64,000 nt of DNA from Ampullaceana balthica (Eukaryota; Mollusca; Gastropoda; Lymnaeidae), in NCBI GenBank assembly GCA_944989445.1, contig CALYLW010000130.1, positions 202,501-266,500 of the forward strand, written 5' to 3'. Positions 1-12,210 of this stretch are shown piece by piece; the stretch's first letter is position 1, and each line of letters starts with the position of its first letter. The translations under genes were made by a program, and so were the position numbers. Under the pieces are notes generated by a model. That model ran no database searches. It saw only the letters and a list, made by a program, of their open reading frames with translations, and was not told the origin of the DNA.

Positions 1-860
1 GGAGTGTGTCCAGAGTAGAGCGTTCAGCATTATGTGTTAGAGAGTAGTTAGTGCCCAGTCTTTAGATGCCACACACTTTAGTGAAGGCCCCAGGTAGTAT
101 TGATTACCCTGTAGTGTTGTATTATTAGGATATACTGAATTATTGAAGCACTGGGGCCATTAACTTACATGCTTCTCAAGCCGTTCGCTTTGGACTCTTT
201 GCCGAAACTTTCGCTGTTACGTCCTGTCGGGCCTACTAATACCCTGTTTTTATTTTATACATTTACCTATTTAAAAGCCTGATTGCAGTCTCACCCCCAT
301 TACTTTTGTTAAAGTGCAGCAGTCTAAGACATACAAACTGACAGCAGCTTTAACAAAGTAAAACTCAACGATCTTTTAATGTTATCAAATTTGAGAACCC
401 TTGCAATATCTGCGAGGAAAAAACTCATCCACTTTTCTCATTGTACAGAACGAAATGAGTTTTGTCCTGTAGGGCGGAACTCATTACTGACAAGATTTAT
501 CAATAATCCAATAGTTATCAAAGTGTGAAGTTATTGCACAAAATACTTGCTGGGTTACTGCCAGGTGATTTCACCTCGACAGATGCGATACGATGTCCGG
601 TCGAGATGTACTCACCAACAATTACTTCTGTAGTGGCTTCGTAAGGTTGCAGGTGCGATTTTACCCTGGAGCAATTATTTTTAAAATATATGGAAGTCCC
701 TAAACCTATGCTGATTTGGTAAGAAGTAATTTAACATTTTTTTACAAAACAACATATCAATGGAGAAAGCAAACACAGAAAGATGTTCTTCAATTTAAAA
801 TAATGTGGTATATTTATTATATTCTCATAATTTTGCTACTGTAATAGCCCACCAAACCTT
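1..860. other. single-copy non-coding DNA
   Basis: I see no exon-like frame, RNA gene or transposon end here. The block is mixed-complexity AT-rich sequence with several in-frame stops on both strands, and it ends where the first minisatellite begins. Confidence 0.5.
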
Positions 861-1178
861 TGTATGATATATCAAACCACTGTATCATATATCAAACCAC
901 AGTATCATATACCAAACCACTATATCATATACCAAACCACTGTATCATATATCAAACCATTATATCATATATCAAACCATTGTTTCATATACCAAACCAC
1001 TGTATCAAATATAAAACCACTGTATCATACACCAAACAACTGTATCATATAACAAACCATTGTATCATATACCAAACCACTGTATCATATATCAAACCAC
1101 TGTATCATATCTCAAACCACTGTATCATATATCAAACCACTGTATCATATATCAAACCATTGTATCATATATCAAACA
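861..1178. repeat. minisatellite, 20-bp unit, ~16 copies
   Basis: The unit is built around TATCATATATCAAACCACTG. Copies differ at a few positions (atatc/atacc, ccac/ccat). Because 20 is not a multiple of 3, the repeat cycles through all frames and gives three overlapping spurious frames of 62-110 codons. No coding function is supported. Confidence 0.95.
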
Positions 1179-1329
1179 TATGTTGCCAATGAGAATGCTA
1201 CCATGTACAGCTGGTTTCAATAGTACACAATATAATTATAAAATATTTATGAAGCTCGCCACGTTGTCCGTGTAATAAAATGAATCTACTGGTCACTTAG
1301 TGAGATTAATAAAACTATCACATATTTAC

Positions 1330-1615
1330 TTCACTCTACTAATATTCTATAGTGATAAAGTTTCACTTAAATTAAAACTGTGACATACTTAGTTCACACT
1401 ACTAATATTCTATAGTGATAAAGTTTCACTTAAATTAAAACTGTGACATACTTAGTTCACACTACTAATATTCTATAGTGATAAAGTTTCACTTAAATTA
1501 AAACTGTGACATACTTAGTTCACACTACTAATAATTCTATAGTGATAAAGTTTCACTTAAATTGAAACTGTGACATACTTAGTTCACACTACTAATATTC
1601 TATAGTGATAAAGTT
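1330..1615. repeat. minisatellite, 63-bp unit, ~4.5 copies
   Basis: Each unit contains CACTACTAATATTCTATAG followed by TGATAAAGTTTCACTTAAAT. The phrase AGTGATA recurs at 1351 and 1414, which fixes the period at 63. The first copy is divergent (CTCTACTAAT) and one copy carries a one-base insertion. Confidence 0.92.
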
Positions 1616-1656
1616 ACATTTAAAGTCTCTTATAGTCTTCCAAGGACCTTTCTAAA

Positions 1657-1870
1657 ATATAACATTTCATCAGGTTTTATGAACAATGTAACATTTCATC
1701 AGGTTTTATGAACAATGTAACATTTCATCAGGTTTTATGAACAATGTAACATTTCATCAGGTTTTATGAACAATGTAACATTTCATCAGGTTTTATGAAC
1801 AATGTAACATTTCATCAGGTTTTATGAACAATGTAACATTTCATCAGGTTTTATGAACAATGTAACATTT
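1657..1870. repeat. minisatellite, 29-bp unit, ~7 copies
   Basis: The unit contains TAACATTTCATCAGGTTTTA plus TGAACAATG. AACATTTCAT recurs every 29 bp from 1661 to 1864. Internal copies are identical by eye and only the edge copies differ, as expected of recent homogenisation. Confidence 0.95.
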
Positions 1871-2630
1871 TCACAACTCCAGTATCAGAATATGAGCAGC
1901 AATGCCTTTAGGTGACTGATAGTGGCAACAATTTCCTAGCTTTTTACCCGAATCATTTGATTCTTCTGAAACGTATCATAAGGGCCGGCCCTGCGTATGA
2001 TGCTTTATAGACAAACGTATGATCAGAGGCGGCCCTGCGTATGATGGTTGATAGCCAAAAATTGTTGATAACCAAGGAAGAACTGCATTCAGTTTGCGAT
2101 TCATTCCCATTGTCAGTTCTGTGTTTCGAGCAACAAATACATGTTATGCTTTGATAACTCCTAAACAGATAACAATTACTTGTTAGATTTTGTTAAGTCG
2201 TGAACCGTTACGTCAATAATAACAAAGCCAAAGAATTCTTTGATGACATATTTTGAAGCGGCACTTTGTTGAGGCGTCTCAATATTGACTTTTAACAAAT
2301 TCCTGATTATGGCTTCAGATTTTAAGTTCCGACTCAGATGAGCAAGTTATTGTGATTTAGATCTCTTTCAATGCGCATGCGTACACTCAATATGAAAATA
2401 TCTATTGTATTAGTAGAATACATGACTTCATGCATTAGTCAATGATGTCAAGTCGTCCGCCGCACATCTCCATTTAAAGATTCATATGGCATTCTCCTAT
2501 CACAACAACGCACAGACCCTTTGTCACAATGACTCGACTGAGCTAATTTCAACGTAACTTTATGTCATGTCTACGTAAATATACTGACGTGTCATACGTT
2601 TTTCTTGGCTGGAAACATTACTCTTGTTTT
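1871..2630. other. single-copy block with two GC-rich transposon-end-like motifs
   Basis: The block is mostly AT-rich non-coding DNA. At 1981-1992 it has the perfect 12-bp palindrome AGGGCCGGCCCT, and at 2024 it has CAGAGGCGGCCCTGCGTATG. The two share GGCCCTGCGTATGATG. The CAG-AGGCGGCCC start is like the terminal inverted repeats of some hAT-family elements, but no second end or target duplication could be paired with it. Confidence 0.35.
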
Positions 2631-3220
2631 ATTGGACCGTTTGTGCTGACATACATCTCGTGTATTTATTGGACCGTTTGTGCTGACATACATCTCGTGT
2701 ATCTATTGGACCGTTTGTGCTGACATACATCTCGTGTATTTATTGGACCGTTTGTGCTGACATACATCTCGTGTATTTATTGGACCGTTTGTGCTGACAT
2801 ACATCTCGTGTATTTATTGGACCGTTTGTGCTGACATACATCTCGTGTATTTATTGGACCGTTTGTGCTGACATACATCTCGTGTATTTATTGGACCGTT
2901 TGTGCTGACATACATCTCGTGTATTTATTGGACCGTTTGTGCTGACATACATCTCGTGTATTTTTTTGACCGTTTGTGCTGACATACATCTCGTGTATTT
3001 ATTGGACAGTTTGTGCTGACATACATCTCGTGTATCTATTGGACCGTTTGTGCTGACATACATCTCGTGTATCTATTGGACCGTTTGTGCTGACATACAT
3101 CTCGTGTATTTATTGGACCGTTTGTGCTGACATACATCTCGTGTATCTATTGGACCGTTTGTGCTGACATACATCTCGTGTATTTATTGGACCGTTTGTG
3201 CTGACATACATCTCGTGTAT
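2631..3220. repeat. minisatellite, 37-bp unit, ~16 copies
   Basis: The unit contains ATTGGACCGTTTGTGCTGAC followed by ATACATCTCGTGTATTT. Starts at 2631 and 2668 fix the period. Variants include CTATT for TTATT, a TTTTTGACC copy near 2963 and GGACAG near 3004. The 70-codon reverse frame inside it is only the repeat read in rotating frames. Confidence 0.95.
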
Positions 3221-3308
3221 TTGTGTTCTCACACTATGTGAAGCCCCATTTATTTAACCATTGTTTCCAGTGCATTAACGAACTAGCACCGATGCAGTTT
3301 AAAATTGT

Positions 3309-3414
3309 GATATAACGAAGTGCCCGCTGGGCGCCTGATGTTGATATAACGAAGTGCCCGCTAGGCACCTGATGTTGATATAACGAAGTGCCTGCTGGGC
3401 GCCTGATGTTGATT
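3309..3414. repeat. 34-bp tandem repeat, 3 copies
   Basis: GATATAACGAAGTGCCCGCT recurs at 3309, 3343 and 3377, followed by GGGCGCCTGATGTT. GCTGGGCGCC in copy 1 becomes GCTAGGCACC in copy 2. Confidence 0.9.
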
Positions 3415-3465
3415 TAAATGCATTTGATTGACACATGCACTCTATTAAAACTGAAAGTTAGATGC

Positions 3466-3677
3466 GCTGCTCTACCAGTGGCAACATTCGCACTATTCGT
3501 GTTATATTAGCATTGACTTGCTCTAACAGAGGCAACATTCGCACTATTCGTGTTATATTAGCATTGACTTGCTCTAACAGAGGCAACATTCGCACTATTC
3601 GTGTTATATTAGCATTGACTTGCTCTAACAGAGGCAACATTCGCACTATTCGTGTTATATTAGCATTGACTTGCTTG
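3466..3677. repeat. 51-bp tandem repeat, ~4 copies
   Basis: GCAACATTCGCACTATTCGT recurs at 3481, 3532, 3583 and 3634. Because 51 is 17 codons, both strands stay open (103 codons forward, 88 reverse) with a repeating 17-residue pattern. Openness on both strands at once argues against coding. Confidence 0.9.
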
Positions 3678-4012
3678 TTGAAGAGCCATATGTTGATGAC
3701 GACGAGTTCTTGGTTTAGATCCACAGCAGTTCTTACTATGTACTACAATCTTTGTCGACTCAAACCAAATTGACTTCTCCTAATATTGGTGCTTTAACAT
3801 ACGTGAATCCAACTGATAATCTTATTAAAACATAATATCCATGACAGAATATTGTCCCCCGTTTTCTACGCATGCTGTTGCGCTTGAGCCTGGGCAGTGT
3901 TGGCCGTCTGCTATCTTCCAGCGATTCTGTTGTGTTCGCGGGAAAATGATCGATTTCATGTACATGTGCCGGTGGCACAGTTTGTTTACTGATTGTTGCT
4001 GGAGATGTGTGT
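3678..4012. other. single-copy non-coding DNA
   Basis: Frames of 65-72 codons exist on both strands, but they have no recognisable domain and overlap each other antisense. I would not annotate a gene. Confidence 0.4.
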
Positions 4013-4152
4013 CCAGTAAGTACAACTGGGTGTACTAAGTGCTATCCAGTACGTACACATGGGTGTTTAGTACTGCCTAGTGCGTACACATGGGTGTTTA
4101 GTACTGCCTAGTACGTACACATGAATGTTTAGTACTGCCTAGTACGTACACC
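4013..4152. repeat. 31-bp tandem repeat, ~4.5 degenerate copies
   Basis: AGTACGTACACATGGGTGTT followed by TAGTACTGCCT recurs, with AGTAAGTACAACTGGGTGTA in the most divergent first copy. Identity rises from left to right, then drops again in the last copy (ACACCTGGTGAG). Confidence 0.85.
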
Positions 4153-4257
4153 TGGTGAGTTGAGTGTTGCCCACGTGATACATCTGACGTTTACTCGCGT
4201 TGTTATGATTTCTTCGTGCTGCAGTTTGTGTCCGTTTATTCCCCCCTTTCTTGGCAC

Positions 4258-4357
4258 TATCTATGAGCAATTCTGAGCAAGTCTCAGCAAGTCTGAGCAA
4301 TTCTGATCAAGTCTGATCAAGTCTGATTAAGTCTGATCAAGTCTGCTCAAGTCTGAT
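4258..4357. repeat. 10-bp tandem repeat, ~9 copies
   Basis: A decamer of the form TCTGAGCAAG or TCTGATCAAG is repeated with frequent single-base changes (agcaa, atcaa, attaa, ctcaa). Confidence 0.88.
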
Positions 4358-4905
4358 GTATTTTCTTGACTAAAATTAAATCCATGACATTTGAAGATAA
4401 ATTGAACAAAATTACTAAATTTGAAATATTAGTGCAAATAATAAAAACAATAAATGTCACTAAAAATTCATCACCAGTAGATGGAAAGTAAAACCTTTAT
4501 TAGGCCTTCTCTCATTACATCGTCTTACTTTATAGTACATGGGACGACATATCGAATACATGTGCCGAATAATTAGTGAACATGGCAGCAATTTTTTATT
4601 TTGTTTTTAATATTTGAAGGAAATGAAATGACGTAATGGCAAATTCTTTTCAAAAGATTTGTATATAAACTACTACGGTACAGCTGATGTCCTGTAACTG
4701 ATGACCGTATTCAGATATATTTGAACAGCTCAAGGGAAGAAACGGCTATGTCACATTTTTGTAGTTTTGAGATATACAAATTTTAAAGTTGAAAAATATA
4801 CAGATTTCTGATAAGTTAAATAAATATATTTGAATTTTTAAAAAGGTCACATACATAATTTTTCCAAAAAACTTTATTCAGAACATTGTATTTTAGATAC
4901 TATAT
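4358..4905. other. AT-rich single-copy DNA
   Basis: The block is strongly AT-rich with runs of A and T and stops in every frame. I see no gene, RNA or repeat signal. Confidence 0.5.
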
Positions 4906-4907
4906 CA

Positions 4908-4985
4908 CAGGGGTCGGGAAACCATGGCTCGCGAGCCAGATGTGGCTCTTTTGATGGCTGTATCTGGCTCGCAGAGAAATGTTCG
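4908..4985. mobile_element. hAT-like transposon end (solo or truncated)
   Basis: CAGGGGTCGGGAAACCATGG followed by CTCGCGAGCC and two GGCTC...GGCTCGCAGAG blocks resembles the terminal inverted repeat of non-autonomous animal hAT elements that start CAGGGGTCGG and contain GGCTCGCGAGCC. That resemblance is from established knowledge. No matching inverted end or 8-bp target duplication was found before the next minisatellite at 5103, so the element looks truncated, perhaps by array growth. Confidence 0.5.
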
Positions 4986-5102
4986 ATTATTAAAAAAATG
5001 TTTCATCAGAACCCTTTGATCTGCATATTAATTGCAAATCTAAATCAAACAAACAAACAAACAAAAACAAGAAAAAAGTATCAACGCCTGCATGAAGCTA
5101 AA

Positions 5103-5500
5103 CCTCACCACGCATCAACCAGACTCCACCTTAACCTCACCACGCATCAACCAGACTCCACCTTAACCTCACCACGCATCAACCAGACTCCACCTTAACC
5201 TCACCACGCATCAACCAGACTCCACCTTAACCTTACCACGCATCAAACAGACTCCACCTCAACCTCACCACGCATCAACCAGACTCCACCTTAACCTCAC
5301 CACGCATCAACCAGACTCCACCTTAACCTCACCACGCATCAACCAGACTCCACCTTAACCTCACCACGCATCAACCAGACTCCACCTTAACCTCACCACG
5401 CATCAACCAGACTCCACATTAACCTCACCACGCATCAACCAGACTCCAGCTTAACCTCACCACACATCAACCAGACTCCACCTTATCCTAACCACGCATC
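5103..5500. repeat. minisatellite, 32-bp unit, ~12 copies
   Basis: CCTCACCACGCATCAACCAG followed by ACTCCACCTTAA recurs every 32 bp (5103, 5135 and onward). It merges directly into the next array, which shares CACC-rich composition, so the two may have a common origin. Confidence 0.93.
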
Positions 5501-7712
5501 ATCACCAACCACCACACACCTCACATTGAACAGCAACTCATCACCAACCCCCACACACCTCACTTTGTACAGCAACTCATCACCAACCCCCACACACCTC
5601 ACTTTGTACAGCAACTCATCACCAACCACCACACACCTCACTTTGTACAGCAACTCATCACCAACCCACACACACCTCGCTTTGTACAGCAACTCATCAC
5701 CAACCCCCACACACCTCACTTTGAATAGCAACTCAACACCAACCCACACACACCTCGCTTTGTACAGCAACCCATCACCAACCAACACACACCTCACTTT
5801 GTACAGCAACCCATCACCAACCACCACACACCTCACTTTGTAAAGCAACTCATCAACAACCAACCCACACACCTCACTTTGTACAGCAACTCATCACCAA
5901 CCAACACACACCTCACTTTGTACAGCAACCCATCAACAACCACCACACACCTCACTTTGTACAGCAACTCATCAACAACCAACCCACACACCTCACTTTG
6001 TACAGCAACTCATCAACAACCAACCCACACACCTCACTTTGTACAGCAACTCATCAACAACCAACCCACACACCTCACTTTGTACAGCAACCCATCAACA
6101 ACCACCACACACCTCACTTTGTACAGCAACTCATCAACAACCACCACACACCTCACTTTGTACAGCAACTCATCAACAACCACCACACACCTCACTTTGT
6201 ACAGCAACTCATCAACAAACCCCACACACCTCACTTTGTACAGCAACCCATCAACAACCAACCCACACACCTCACTTTGTACAGCAACTCATCAACAACC
6301 AACCCACACACCTCACTTTGTACAGCAACCCATCAACAACCACCACACACCTCACTTTGTACAGCAACTCATCAACAACCACCACACACCTCACTTTGTA
6401 CAGCAACTCATCAACAACCACCACACACCTCACTTTGTACAGCAACTCATCAACAAACCCCACACACCTCACTTTGTACAGCAACCCATCAACAACCAAC
6501 CCACACACCTCACTTTGTACAGCAACGCATCAACAACCACCACACACCTCACTTTGTACAGCAACCCATCAACAACCAACCCACACACCTCACTTTGTAC
6601 AGCAACTCATCAACAACCAACCCACACACATCACTTTGTACAGCAACTCATCAACAACCACCACACACCTCACTTCGTACAGCAACTCATCAACAACCAC
6701 CACAAACCTCACTTTGTACAGCAACCCATCAACAACCACCACACACCTCACTTTGTACAGCAACTCATCAACAACCACCACACACCTCACTTTGTACAGC
6801 AACTCATCAACAACCACCACACACCTCACTTTGTACAGCAACTCATCAACAACCACCACACACCTCACTTTGTACAGCAACTCATCAACAACCACCACAC
6901 ACCTCACTTTGTACAGCAACTCATCAACAACCACCACACACCTCACTTTGTACAGCAACTCATCAACAACCACCACACACCTCACTTTGTACAGCAACTC
7001 ATCAACAACCACCACACACCTCACTTTGTACAGCAACTCATCAACAACCCACACACACCTCACTTTGTACAGCAACTCATCAACAACCCACACACACCTC
7101 GCTTTGTACAGCAACCCATCACCAACCCCCACACACCTCACTTTGTACAGCAACTCATCAAAAACCACCACACACCTCACTTTTTACAGCAACTCATCAA
7201 CAACCACCACACACCTCACTTTGTACAGCAACTCATCACCAACCCCCACACACCTCACTTTGTACAGCAACTCATCAACAACCACCACACACCTCGCTTT
7301 GTACAGCAACCCATCACCAACCCCCACACAACTCACTTTGTACAGCAACTCATCACCAACCAACACACCTCACTTTGTACAGCAACTCATCACCAACCCC
7401 CACACACCTCACATTGTACAGCAACTCATCACCAACCCTAACACACCTCGCTTTGTACAGCAACCCATCACCAACCCCCACACACCTCACTTTGAACAGC
7501 AACTCATCAACAACCACCACACACCTCACTTTGTACAGCAACTCATCAACAACCACCACACACCTCACTTTGTACAGCGGCTAATCACCAACCACCACAC
7601 ACCTCAGTTTGTACAGCGGCTAATCACCAACCACCACACACCTCACTTTGTACAGCGGCTAATCACCAACCACCACACACCTCACTTTGTACAGCAACTC
7701 ATCACACACCAT
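5500..7712. repeat. minisatellite, 39/41-bp unit, ~55 copies
   Basis: The unit contains ACACACCTCACTTTGTACAG and then CAACTCATCAACAACCACC. Length variants come from CAACAACCACC versus CAACAACCAACCC. All three forward frames stay open for about 520-576 codons with period-13 peptides, and reverse frames are also open. This is what a stop-free repeat gives, not three proteins. The last four copies carry a shared CAGCGGCTAATCACC variant (7576-7690). The + strand is almost free of G apart from GTACAG. Confidence 0.95.
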
Positions 7713-7808
7713 CAAATAAGTTTTCTCTACGCTAACTTCTATCTATTAACAAACGCAGTTTATCTCTAAATTCACGTATAAAACGATTCTTCAAACTCAC
7801 AACCCAGT

Positions 7809-9985
7809 TCACACATTTCTACATACACCAAACACACATTTCTACATACACCAACCCCACATTTCTGCATACACCAACCCCACATATCTACATACACCAA
7901 CCCCACATTTCTACATACACCAACCCCACATTACGACATACACCAACCCCACATATCTACATACACCAACCCCACATTTCTACATACACCAAACCCACAT
8001 TTCTACATACACCAACCCCACATATCTACATACACCAACCCCACATTTCTACATACACCAACCCCCACATATCTACATACACCAACCCCCACATTTCTAC
8101 ATACACCAACCCCCACATTTCTACATACACCAACCCCACATTTCTAAATACACCAACCCCACATATCTACATACACCAACCCCACATATCTACATACACC
8201 AACCACACATTTCTACATACACCAACCCCACATTTCTACATACACCAACCCCACATTTCTACATACACCAACCCCCACATATCTACATACACCAACCCCT
8301 ACATTTCTACATACACCAACCCCACATATCTACATACACCAACCCCCACATTTCTACATACACCAACCCCCACATTTCTACATACACCAACCCCACATTT
8401 CTACATACACCAACCCCCACATTTCTACATACACCAACCCCACATACTACATACACCAACCCAACATTTCTACATACACCAACCCCACATTTCTACATAC
8501 ACAAACCCCCACATTTCTACATACACCAACCCCACATTTCTACATACACCAACCCCCACATTTCTACATACACCAACCCCACATTTCTACATACACCAAC
8601 CCCCACATTTCTACATACACCAACCCCACATTTCTACATACACCAACCCCACATTTCTACATACACCAACCCCCACATTTCTACATACACCAACCCCACA
8701 TTTCTACATACACCAACCCCATATTTCTACATACACCAACCCCACATTTCCACATACACCAACCCCCACATTTCTACATACACCAACCCAACATTTCTAC
8801 ATACACCAACCCCCACATTTCTACATACACCAACCCCCACATTTCTACATACACCAACCCCACATTTCTACATACACCAACCCCACATTTCTACATACAC
8901 CAACCCCACATACTACATACACCAACCCAACATTTCTACATACACCAACCCCACATTTCTACATACACCAACCCCCACATTTCTAAATACACCAACCCCA
9001 CATTTCTACATACACCAACCCCCACATTTCTACATACACCAACCCCACATTTCTACATACACCAATCCCACATTTCTACATACACCAACCCCCACATTTC
9101 TACATACACCAACCCCACATTTCTACATACACCAACCCCACATACTACATACACCAACCCAACATTTCTACATACACCAACCCCATATTTCTACATACAC
9201 CAACCCCCACATTTCTACATACACCAACCCCACATTTCTATATACACCAACCCCCACATTTCTACATACACCAACCCCACATTTCTACATACACCAACCC
9301 CCACATTTCTACATACACCAACCCCACATTTCTACATACACCAACCCCACATTTCTACATACACCAACCCCCACATTTCTACATACACCAACCCCACATT
9401 TCTACATACACCAACCCCATATTTCTACATACACCAACCCCACATTTCTACATACACCAACCCCACATTTCTACATACACCAACCCCCACATTTCTACAT
9501 ACACCAACCCCACATTTCTACATACACCAACCCCCACATTTCTACATACACCAACCCCCACATTTCTTCATACACCAACCCCCACATTTCTACATACACC
9601 AACCCCACATTTCTACATACACCAACCCCCACATTTCTACATACACCAACCCCACATTTCTACATACACCAACCCCCACATTTCTACATACACCAACCCC
9701 CACATTTCTACATACACCAACCCCCACATTTCTACATACACCAACCCCCACATATCTACATACACCAACCCCACATATCTACATACACCAACCCCACATT
9801 TCTACATACACCAACCCCACATTTCTACATACACCAACCCCACATTTCTACATACACCAACCCCACATTTCTACATTCACCAACCCCCACATTTCTACAT
9901 ACACCAACCCCACATTTCTACATACACCAACCCCACATTTCTACATACACCAACCCCACATTTCTACATACACCAACCCCACATT
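7809..9985. repeat. minisatellite, 23/24-bp unit, ~93 copies
   Basis: The unit is TTTCTACATACACCAACCCC plus ACA, with CCCC/CCCCC length alternation giving 23 or 24 bp. Other variants are catATcta, cat-actac (a 2-bp deletion seen near 8446, 8909 and 9145) and CCCAACATT. The recurring deletion variant, always followed by the CCCAACATT variant, shows that blocks of several units were duplicated together. The + strand contains no G for long stretches, so the - strand carries GGGG or GGGGG about every 23 bp. Confidence 0.95.
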
Positions 9986-9994
9986 TCACCAGTC

Positions 9995-10056
9995 TTCGAA
10001 AGTGTCCTGCAGGACGCCGTGTATCATCGAAAGTGTCCTGCAGGACGCCGTGGTAT
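9995..10056. repeat. 32-bp direct duplication with a 12-bp palindrome
   Basis: TCGAAAGTGTCCTGCAGGAC followed by GCCGTG occurs at 9995 and again at 10027. Each copy contains the perfect palindrome GTCCTGCAGGAC (10004-10015 and 10036-10047). This is a two-copy array directly next to the end of the 23-bp minisatellite. Confidence 0.85.
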
Positions 10057-10790
10057 CATCCTTGCACACAAACAGATCTATCTCAGCCAACATGCCTTGG
10101 CCTGACTTCTATTATTAATGAGAGCAGGGGGCAGCTTTAAGGCTCTCTCACACGCACAATACTCTCTGAGAAATGCTTGACGCAGAAAAAATTGAGCGGA
10201 AAAAAAGTGAAATTATATTTGGCAGTTGTCCGAGTACAGGAAGTTGACAAACAAATTCCAGGAAGTCACGTGATGTCCATAACTATTAATACCGCGTGTT
10301 CCTTACTAAATTGTATTCATAATAATATTGTCTGGAAACATAGACTTTATTTCTGCTTTAACTTGAAATCGTGATAAACAAGCAAATCATTTCAACAAAA
10401 CATTTGTTAAGTTATTTTTTTTGTATTATAATCGCTTCTGAATTTTTTAAAGCGCTTCTGTTTGTCTGTGTATAGCAAATATAGGAAACAAAATTATTTA
10501 AACAAAGCTATCTAAATCATTGATTTCATTTTTATCTTAAAATAATGCATGCTTTTAGCACATGAAGTATGATTCTGATAAAATGTAGGTTATATTGATA
10601 ACTTTATCCTAGCTAACTATATTACTCTCTCCTTGTTTTTTCTTAAACTTAAATATTCAAGAAAAAATGTTGAATAGTATTTAAACAACGCGCGCATGAC
10701 GAAACCAGGCATATCCAGCTAATACAGACTAGACGATAGAATCATTGTAGACAAGGTTTTATTGAGACGAGCAACATAAGAAATGAACAT
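10057..10790. other. AT-rich single-copy DNA
   Basis: No supported gene. A 65-codon frame near 10177 starts at a non-ATG codon and resembles nothing I know. The remainder is A/T-rich with many stops. Confidence 0.45.
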
Positions 10791-10792
10791 TG

Positions 10793-11083
10793 ATTCCAAC
10801 AGTAATATACTTGATTGTAGGAGTAATGCCAGCAGTAATATACTTACTTGTAGGAGTAAAGCCAACAGTAATATACTTACTTGTAGGAGTAATGCCAACA
10901 GTAATATACTTACTTGTAGGAGTAATGCCAACAGTAATATACTTACTTGTAGGAGTAATGCCAACAGTGATATGCTAGCTTGTAGGAGTAATGCCAACAG
11001 TAATATACTTACATGTAGGAGTAATGCCAACAGTAATATACTACCTTGTAGGAGTAATGCCAACAGTAATATACTTACTTGTG
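10793..11083. repeat. minisatellite, 33-bp unit, ~9 copies
   Basis: AGTAATATACTTACTTGTAG followed by GAGTAATGCCAAC recurs every 33 bp (10801, 10834 and onward). The 11-codon unit keeps two forward frames and one reverse frame open (62-116 codons). Edge copies are the most divergent. Confidence 0.95.
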
Positions 11084-11342
11084 ACTCAAACTTTTACCAT
11101 TCAATCACATGCGTCAAAATGTCAATAAACTAAAGATCCAATTCGCTTATCTTTTTAATAACGCAACATATAAAACTTTTTGTTTATTTCAACCCCGAGT
11201 TTGATGGATTCAAATAAACTCCTACAATATGTATCTAGTAACTTGAATAGATGTGCACTCTATAAAATGAAAATGTTCTGTTTTCAAGAAGTGGCCCTGC
11301 TTAATAACGTATGTTGTTTCTATTTTTGTTCTCCCTTGAAAG

Positions 11343-11587
11343 TGACATGCCGTCTGCCCGTCATGCCGTCTGCCCGCCATGCCGTCTGCCCGTCATGCCG
11401 TCTGCCCGTCATGCCGTCTGCCCGTCATGCCGTCTGCCTGTCATGCCATCTGCCTGTCATGCCGTCTGCCTGTCATGCCGTCTGCCCGTCATGCCGTCTG
11501 CCCGTCATGCCGTCTGCCCGCCATGCCGTCTGCCTGTCATGCCGTCTGCCCGTCATGCCGTCTGCCCGTCATGCCGTCTGCCCGTGG
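11343..11587. repeat. minisatellite, 16-bp unit, ~15 copies
   Basis: ATGCCGTCTGCCCGTC is repeated with cc/ct and tc/cc variants. It is GC-rich in AT-rich surroundings. Frames rotate every unit, giving three overlapping Cys/Pro-rich spurious frames. Confidence 0.95.
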
Positions 11588-12210
11588 AACCTGCTACACA
11601 TTAAATTCCATCGTCTGACTTCAATGAGCTCCCTTTGATGTTGGAATCAAAGAGGACGCAATGCTATGCACTAATTTGGCAAATGTCTCTAATCTATACG
11701 TACATTTTTGGCTTGACATTAGCTTTGCTGACATGCATTAATAACAATAACTTCCACTTAACCCTGCACAGTGCATCTGTGGCATTATGCAAATGAAGAC
11801 AAAAGTACTAATCTGCAGTTTGAAATTTTAATGTACTTTTTAGAGCAGCTATGGCGTAATTTTACGGAGAGAAAATAAATATTTTGATTTATTTTTTCTC
11901 GCTCTCAATAAATCTAACCATTTATTTTTCAAACACTTATAGTAAATGTATGTGTGAACCTGAAAAGATGCCAAAAACAAAAAAACATATCGGCAAAAAG
12001 CCTTCGTCAGCGAATAAACAAACATAAAAACAAGCACGAAAATAAATCTACATTTAGCTACAGTGTTTAACACGAACCATTAATTTATCTGAGCCATAAG
12101 TCCAATTACAATAAAATATTTAAATATTTTCCCAACACATAAGGAAAGTAGCAAATAGAAAGAATGACAAGTAAAATGTCAGAAAAACAAATGAGTGTAA
12201 AGTTTGAATC
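11588..12210. other. AT-rich single-copy DNA
   Basis: No gene, RNA or transposon end seen. A 74-codon reverse frame (11849-12073) is low-complexity and has no recognisable domain. Confidence 0.45.

Noticed and set aside
6039..7769. 576-codon Thr/Ser/His-rich protein
   Set aside because: It is one of three simultaneously open frames through a 39/41-bp minisatellite, with reverse frames open as well. No splice sites, start context or domain support it.
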